Below are positions 14,457-17,765 of a stretch of DNA of 17,765 nucleotides, one piece after another. Each line of letters begins with the position of its first letter. Position 1 is the stretch's first letter. The notes under the pieces were generated by a model. That model had not been told where the DNA came from. It saw nothing but the letters and a program-made list of their open reading frames with translations, and searched no databases. A program made the translations under genes and the position numbers. The stretch lies in NCBI GenBank assembly GCA_011620785.1, contig WOYM01000061.1, positions 1-17,765 on the forward strand. The letters are read 5' to 3'. The stretch comes from Methanothrix sp. (lineage in GTDB: Archaea; Halobacteriota; Methanosarcinia; Methanotrichales; Methanotrichaceae).

Positions 14457-14638
14457 AGATGCTTCTTGCTTTCGGGCCACAGAAAAGGCAAATTCGCTAA
14501 AAATTTGCTGACTTCAGTCAATGGGGCCAAAGCCCCGGCCGAAGGGCTCATGCAGACTGAGGCGGCTGGGGCCCGGACAATAAGCCGCTTTTGCTCGTGG
14601 CATAGGCCCGCGCTTAGGGCGTGCGGACGGTGCATCTT
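14457..14638 (+). other. Foldable multi-stem segment after the permease gene
   Basis: No credible protein gene lies here. AGATGC (14457-14462) pairs with GCATCT (14632-14637) and encloses non-crossing stems: GCAAAT/ATTTGC (14488/14503); TCAGTC/GACTGA (14514/14555), which itself holds GGGGC/GCCCC (14523/14532); GCGGCT/AGCCGC (14562/14583); and CCGCGC/GTGCGG (14608/14621). This could be a structured RNA or the leftover of an element. Stems of 6 bp do occur by chance in GC-rich DNA, and I recognise no RNA family. Confidence 0.3.
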
Positions 14639-14754
14639 AACTGCAAAAATTAGGAGCAAATCAGATAAAGACCGGAACATGAGTTGAGCGATGGGGCAAA
14701 TATTTATCCTCAAACCACAGGTTTAGCTTGGTACCAGGTATGATCGTGAAAGCG

Positions 14755-15064
14755 ATGCTTCTTCGTTTTTGCGCCTTCATAGCCCTCTGGCATCGGGGCG
14801 CGTTTCGCGGGAATTTTCGGTTTCCGTTTCATTGGCCCAAACTTGCATCAGATTCGCTATGCAGAGGTTCAGATCTCATCGGACAGGTTCGGGGTGTTCC
14901 CTCCCTACTCTGTGGAATCGTCTGGCGAATCCAAAATCTCCCCGAGGGAGAAGTGATCGAAAGGACTCCGCTTTCATCCTGTTGCGACTTCGTCGCAACT
15001 CCCCCGGACTCGCAGTCCGGGAGACCACCCTGAAGGATGGGGACTTCCCGCTTCGTCCTTCGCA
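14755..15064 (+). mobile_element. Hairpin-rich insertion, probable IS200/IS605 (TnpB-type) remnant
   Basis: About 310 bases without an intact gene separate a short start (MIVKA) from the rest of an antitoxin-like frame. The right half carries a compact set of perfect hairpins and ends with an AAGGATGGGGACTTCCCGC-type sequence, as I recall for right ends of archaeal IS605/TnpB elements. No tnpA or tnpB domain is readable; a 57-codon frame ending at 14956 could be a tnpB tail but has no recognisable motif. The element type and left boundary are inferred. A database search of these 310 bases would settle it. Confidence 0.4.
14937..15049 (+). ncRNA. Omega-RNA-like hairpin cluster
   Basis: TCTCCC/GGGAGA (14937-14951) comes first. 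Then CATCCT (14975-14980) pairs with AGGATG (15034-15039) around two perfect 8-bp hairpins with 3-base loops: GTTGCGAC/GTCGCAAC (14981-14999) and CCCGGACT/AGTCCGGG (15003-15021). GGGA/TCCC (15040-15049) follows. A three-way junction of this form at an element's right end is how TnpB guide RNAs are organised, with the guide just 3' of it. No TnpB gene is present, so any function would need a TnpB elsewhere in the genome. Confidence 0.35.
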
Positions 15065-15202
15065 ATCTACGAGTTAAATCTGAAGGAAGGCGAGGAAGTG
15101 GATATAGAAATAAGGAGCAAGGGCGGTATCTTTGGTCTCTTGAAGGATTGGAAGTTGGATTCGCAGTCTTTGAAGGATGAACTAAGAGAGACAGATGGTT
15201 AA
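15065..15202 (+). pseudogene. C-terminal part of a DUF104 (AF2212-like) antitoxin
   Basis: Codons from 15065 read IYELNLKEGEEVDIEI and then GLLKDWKLDSQSLKDELRE to a TAA at 15200-15202. The LKEGEEVDIEI block is the conserved core of DUF104/AF2212-like antitoxins, which neutralise PIN-type RNase toxins, and a KDWKLDSQ..KDELRE tail fits archaeal members. The usual N-terminus (about MxxVIEAxYExGVxxPLE) is missing. A candidate start, ATG ATC GTG AAA GCG at 14740-14754, lies 310 bases upstream beyond the hairpin-rich insertion and in a different frame. The gene therefore looks interrupted and partly deleted. Its stop overlaps the start of a toxin-like frame, as in intact pairs. Family assignment is from recall of the motif, moderately sure. 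Confidence 0.55.
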
Positions 15203-15257
15203 GCTATTTGCAGATACCGATCTCGATTATTTAGAGCCTCAAAAACTCCTGCTATGA
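15195..15257 (+). pseudogene. Remnant of a PIN-domain toxin start
   Basis: An ATG at 15195 overlaps the antitoxin end by 8 bases and reads MVKLFADTDLDYLEP before a TGA at 15255. The opening KLFADTD resembles the first strand and metal-binding Asp of PIN-domain RNases, and the overlap is typical of antitoxin-toxin pairs. The frame ends after 20 codons and no PIN sequence follows in any frame. If the reading is right, the toxin is dead. The short length makes this tentative. Confidence 0.35.
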
Positions 15258-15354
15258 TGGAAGATCGGGCAGATCGCATCTGGTCGCCAAGTTACTTGCC
15301 TGTTTCAGCCATAATGAGGCATAACCCATGCTGAGACATACACTGATCCTTTGA

Positions 15355-15376
15355 TACTTTGATATACTTTAATACA
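15355..15376 (+). promoter_or_regulatory. Candidate promoter of the agmatine/carbamoylputrescine gene
   Basis: TACTTTGATATACTTTAATAC offers a TATA element about 75 bases before the ATG at 15442, leaving a leader of about 50 bases with a GGGAGAAG binding site. CTGAGA (15331) and TCTCAG (15384) flank it as an inverted repeat, possibly regulatory. The remaining 15258-15354 stretch holds nothing recognisable. Confidence 0.35.
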
Positions 15377-15441
15377 CATCTCTTCTCAGAAAATTCCGCA
15401 TTCCACTAACATGCCGACCACCTTAGAGGGAGAAGACTGAA

Positions 15442-17463
15442 ATGGCGCTTGAAAGAGAGAGAGAGAGGGTAACCATCGGATTGATTCAGAGCACAGCCTC
15501 AGAGGACAGAGATCTGAACCTGAAAAAAGCCATCGAAAAGATTAAAGAGGCCGCAAAGAAAGGAGCAAAGATCGTCTGCCTGCCTGAGCTCTACCGGACC
15601 CGTTACTTCCCCCAATGGGATCAAAAGGATGCATCCTATCTGGCGGAGACGATTCCAGGTGAGTCCACAGAGGCCTTCTCCATCCTCGCCCGGGAGCACG
15701 AGATAGTAATAGTCGTCCCGGTCTTCGAGAAGAGTGAAGGCGACTACTATAATTCTGCCGCGGTGATCGACATTGACGGCAGCCTTCTGGAGACCTACCG
15801 CAAGATCCACATCCCCCATGATCCCCACTTCTATGAGCAGAGCTACTTCTCTCCTGGCGACGAGATCCGGATCTATGATACCCTCTATGCCAGGTTTGCC
15901 GTCTTCATCTGTTATGATCAATGGTTCCCTGAGGCGGCCCGAGTGGCAGCCCTGGGCGGAGCCCAGATCATCTTCTATCCCACCGCCATCGGCAATATCA
16001 TGGACCAGGGAGAACCGGCAGAAGGAGACTGGCACGATGCCTGGGAGACGGTGCAGCGGGGCCATGCCATCTCCAACAGCATATGCGTAGCCGCCGTCAA
16101 CCGGGTGGGCAGAGAAGAGAGCCTCTGCTTCTGGGGCAGCTCCTTCGTATCCGACTCATTCGGCAATATCGTGGCAAAAGCGAGCGGCGACGGAGAGGAG
16201 GTTTTATTGGCTGACCTGGATCTGGCCAAGAACAAGTCTGTCCGGGAGGGATGGGGCTTTTTCCGCAACCGCAGGCCTGATCTTTACTGGCCCATCATAG
16301 AGATGGTCAAAGAGCCTGCCCCTCAGATAAAGGCAAGAGAGGCGATGATGGAGGAGATCGATAGGAAGGATGCTCTCTGCCTGGTGGATACGCCCCTGCA
16401 GCTGGGCCTTCATATGCCTGCAGAATGGGAAGAGCATGAAGCGATATGGCTCTCCTGGCCCTATGATCAGGAGACATTCTTCGATATAGAAAAAGTGGAG
16501 GACGCATACATAGCCATCATCAAAGCCATACATAAGGGCGAGATGGTCAACCTGCTGGTCAGAGACGAGATGATGCTCAGCGCTGTTATTGAGCGGCTGA
16601 GAGAGGAAAAGGTGGACCTGCGCCGGATCAGATTCCACCAGATAAATTATGCAGATGTCTGGTTCCGGGATTACGGTCCCACATTCGTGGTATCTCGGGG
16701 GGATAGCGAGGGCAGAGACGAGATCGCCATGGTCGCCTGGACCTTCAATGCCTGGGGGGAAAAGTATCCCGGATTGATGAGAGACACCAGAATCCCCTGT
16801 CTGATCAACGACGACCTCAAGATGGAGTGCTTCATTCCAGGAATAGTCCTGGAAGGCGGATCCATTGATGTGAACGGCTCGGGGACGGTCCTGACCACAG
16901 AGCAGTGCCTCCTCAATCGCAATCGCAACCCAGGCCTGAATAAGGAGGAGATCGAGAGCTATCTCAAAGAGTATTTGGGGGCGAGAAAGGTCATCTGGCT
17001 GAAGGAGGGGATAGCGGGAGACGACACAGACGGACATGTGGACGACATCGCCAGGTTCGTCGATCCGACCACAGTGCTCTGTGCCTGCGAGGAGGACCCT
17101 GATGATGAGAACTATGCTCCTCTCAAGGCGAACTACGAGCAGCTCTGCCAGGAGACCGATCAGGATGGAAATCCCCTGAAGGTCATCAAGCTGCCCATGC
17201 CTGGTCTGGTGGAAAATGAGAGTGGACGGCTGCCTGCCAGCTATGCCAACTTCTACATCGGAAACGATGTGGTTCTGGTTCCCTTATTCAGGAATGAGAA
17301 CGACCAGAAGGCGCTCAAGATAATCCAAGGAGCCTTCCCGGATAGAAAGGTGGTGGGAATCGATTGCCGCGAAATGGTGGAGGGGCTGGGGACAATTCAT
17401 TGCATCAGCCAGCAGCAGCCAAAGATAGTATTAAGTTCCATTAGAGCCAATGTCATCGTGTGA
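15442..17463 (+). CDS. Bifunctional N-carbamoylputrescine amidase / agmatine deiminase (AguB-AguA fusion)
   Basis: A 673-residue fusion of two consecutive enzymes of putrescine synthesis. Residues 1-290 are a nitrilase-fold amidase (AguB type), with the triad E49 in LPELY, K121 in YRKIHIP, and C157 in CYDQWFPE; it would hydrolyse N-carbamoylputrescine to putrescine, CO2 and ammonia. Residues about 318-665 are agmatine deiminase (AguA), with WEEHEAIWLSWP at 329-340, D410 in WFRDYGP, E471 in LEGGSID, H532 in DTDGHVDD and the catalytic C654 in GLGTIHCIS; it makes N-carbamoylputrescine from agmatine. A charged linker (about 290-315) joins them. All catalytic residues appear intact. The ATG at 15442 has GGGAGAAG about 8 bases upstream. 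In most organisms these are separate genes. It is followed after 6 bases by an exported-protein gene. No signal peptide, so it acts in the cytoplasm. Confidence 0.95.
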   Translation: MALERERERVTIGLIQSTASEDRDLNLKKAIEKIKEAAKKGAKIVCLPELYRTRYFPQWDQKDASYLAETIPGESTEAFSILAREHEIVIVVPVFEKSEGDYYNSAAVIDIDGSLLETYRKIHIPHDPHFYEQSYFSPGDEIRIYDTLYARFAVFICYDQWFPEAARVAALGGAQIIFYPTAIGNIMDQGEPAEGDWHDAWETVQRGHAISNSICVAAVNRVGREESLCFWGSSFVSDSFGNIVAKASGDGEEVLLADLDLAKNKSVREGWGFFRNRRPDLYWPIIEMVKEPAPQIKAREAMMEEIDRKDALCLVDTPLQLGLHMPAEWEEHEAIWLSWPYDQETFFDIEKVEDAYIAIIKAIHKGEMVNLLVRDEMMLSAVIERLREEKVDLRRIRFHQINYADVWFRDYGPTFVVSRGDSEGRDEIAMVAWTFNAWGEKYPGLMRDTRIPCLINDDLKMECFIPGIVLEGGSIDVNGSGTVLTTEQCLLNRNRNPGLNKEEIESYLKEYLGARKVIWLKEGIAGDDTDGHVDDIARFVDPTTVLCACEEDPDDENYAPLKANYEQLCQETDQDGNPLKVIKLPMPGLVENESGRLPASYANFYIGNDVVLVPLFRNENDQKALKIIQGAFPDRKVVGIDCREMVEGLGTIHCISQQQPKIVLSSIRANVIV

Positions 17464-17469
17464 GACCAT

Positions 17470-17765
17470 ATGATACATGGTAAGACCTTGCTATATCTAA
17501 TGGCATTAGGCATATGCTTGTTTGTAGGCATTACAGGCGGACAGGACTGGCTGGTGGGAGGATATGTCAGTTCAATTGGCCCATACGATGGAGATCCTGC
17601 CGTTTCAGGCCTTAAGCGGTGGCTTGATTATCCTATTCCCACTGCTACCTGGTACGGCTCAAATGGATCGGTCTATTACGTGCCTTATGGCTTGCCTTAT
17701 GGCACATACTCGACATATTCTGCGGCCTATTATCCCACTCCTGGCTGGACGCCGGTTTATGGCAC
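17470..17765 (+). CDS. Exported Tyr/Pro/Gly-rich protein, 3' end outside window
   Basis: An open frame starts at ATG 17470, 6 bases after the previous stop, and runs off the right edge after 98 codons. The N-terminus is a signal peptide: MIHGK, a hydrophobic core TLLYLMALGICLFVGI, and a likely cleavage near ITGGQ. The mature part is low in charge and rich in Tyr, Pro, Gly, Ser and Thr, with a loose repeat of YGLPYGTYSTY/YYPTPGW type. That composition is typical of extracellular or surface-layer-associated proteins, but I recognise no family. The ribosome binding site is weak; coupling to the upstream gene is possible. Confidence 0.75.
   Translation, partial: MIHGKTLLYLMALGICLFVGITGGQDWLVGGYVSSIGPYDGDPAVSGLKRWLDYPIPTATWYGSNGSVYYVPYGLPYGTYSTYSAAYYPTPGWTPVYG

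Noticed and set aside
14442..14687. An 81-codon plus-strand frame overlapping the permease stop
   Set aside because: It has no ribosome binding site or recognisable sequence and covers the foldable segment; Arg/Ala/Gly-rich translation is typical of non-coding GC-rich DNA.
14458..14763. Direct repeat GATGCTTCTT at 14458-14467 and 14754-14763
   Set aside because: Ten bases could be chance, and the copies do not bracket a unit with matching ends, so I do not call target-site duplications.
16204..17037. A 277-codon open frame on the minus strand opposite the agmatine deiminase domain
   Set aside because: It is antisense to a gene with clear catalytic motifs, has no recognisable domain, and its composition is that of a reverse-strand shadow.

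Overview
The window reads as a chromosomal segment of a euryarchaeon, most likely a methanogen of the Methanothrix/Methanosaeta type; the genus is inferred, the archaeal domain is well supported. Archaeal markers are ribosomal protein eS1 (S3Ae), the tRNA C56 methyltransferase aTrm56, the archaea-specific RecJ-like protein with DnaJ-type zinc fingers, a tRNA-Pro without encoded CCA, TATA-type promoters, and a mixture of leaderless starts and GGAGG/GGTGATC ribosome binding sites.

Layout. 1-2260: a possible gene end on the plus strand, then three minus-strand genes: rps3ae, a chagasin-like cysteine-protease inhibitor and, just upstream of it, a papain-family peptidase. 2517-5693: a large plus-strand STAND-type NTPase, divergent from the peptidase, with a degenerate caspase-like CHAT domain, a P-loop ATPase and C-terminal TPRs. 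5773-6756: an exported TPR protein. 6894-7193: a decayed duplicate of the 3' end of the next gene. 7300-9456: the COG1107 RecJ-like gene, divergent from an aTrm56/ATP-grasp gene pair (9570-11299) across a 113-bp double promoter with palindromes. 11300-12090: a hairpin-bearing gap, tRNA-Pro(GGG) and a small membrane protein. 12175-14445: cysteine desulfurase NifS/IscS and a 5'-short ArsB/NhaD-type permease. 14446-15441: about 1 kb without an intact gene, holding a foldable segment, a hairpin-rich insertion resembling an IS200/IS605 (TnpB) right end, and the remains of a DUF104 antitoxin-PIN toxin pair. 15442-17463: one gene fusing N-carbamoylputrescine amidase to agmatine deiminase, followed by the start of an exported Tyr/Pro/Gly-rich protein that runs off the window.

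How the genes relate. Housekeeping functions (ribosome, tRNA modification, nucleic-acid processing, Fe-S sulfur supply, polyamine synthesis) are interleaved with accessory material. The most notable accessory stretch is 1010-5693, where a cysteine protease, its probable inhibitor and a STAND protein with a caspase-like but apparently inactive N-terminal domain sit together. The second is 14446-15260, where a toxin-antitoxin locus has been broken by a structured insertion. No CRISPR array, rRNA or intact transposase gene is visible.
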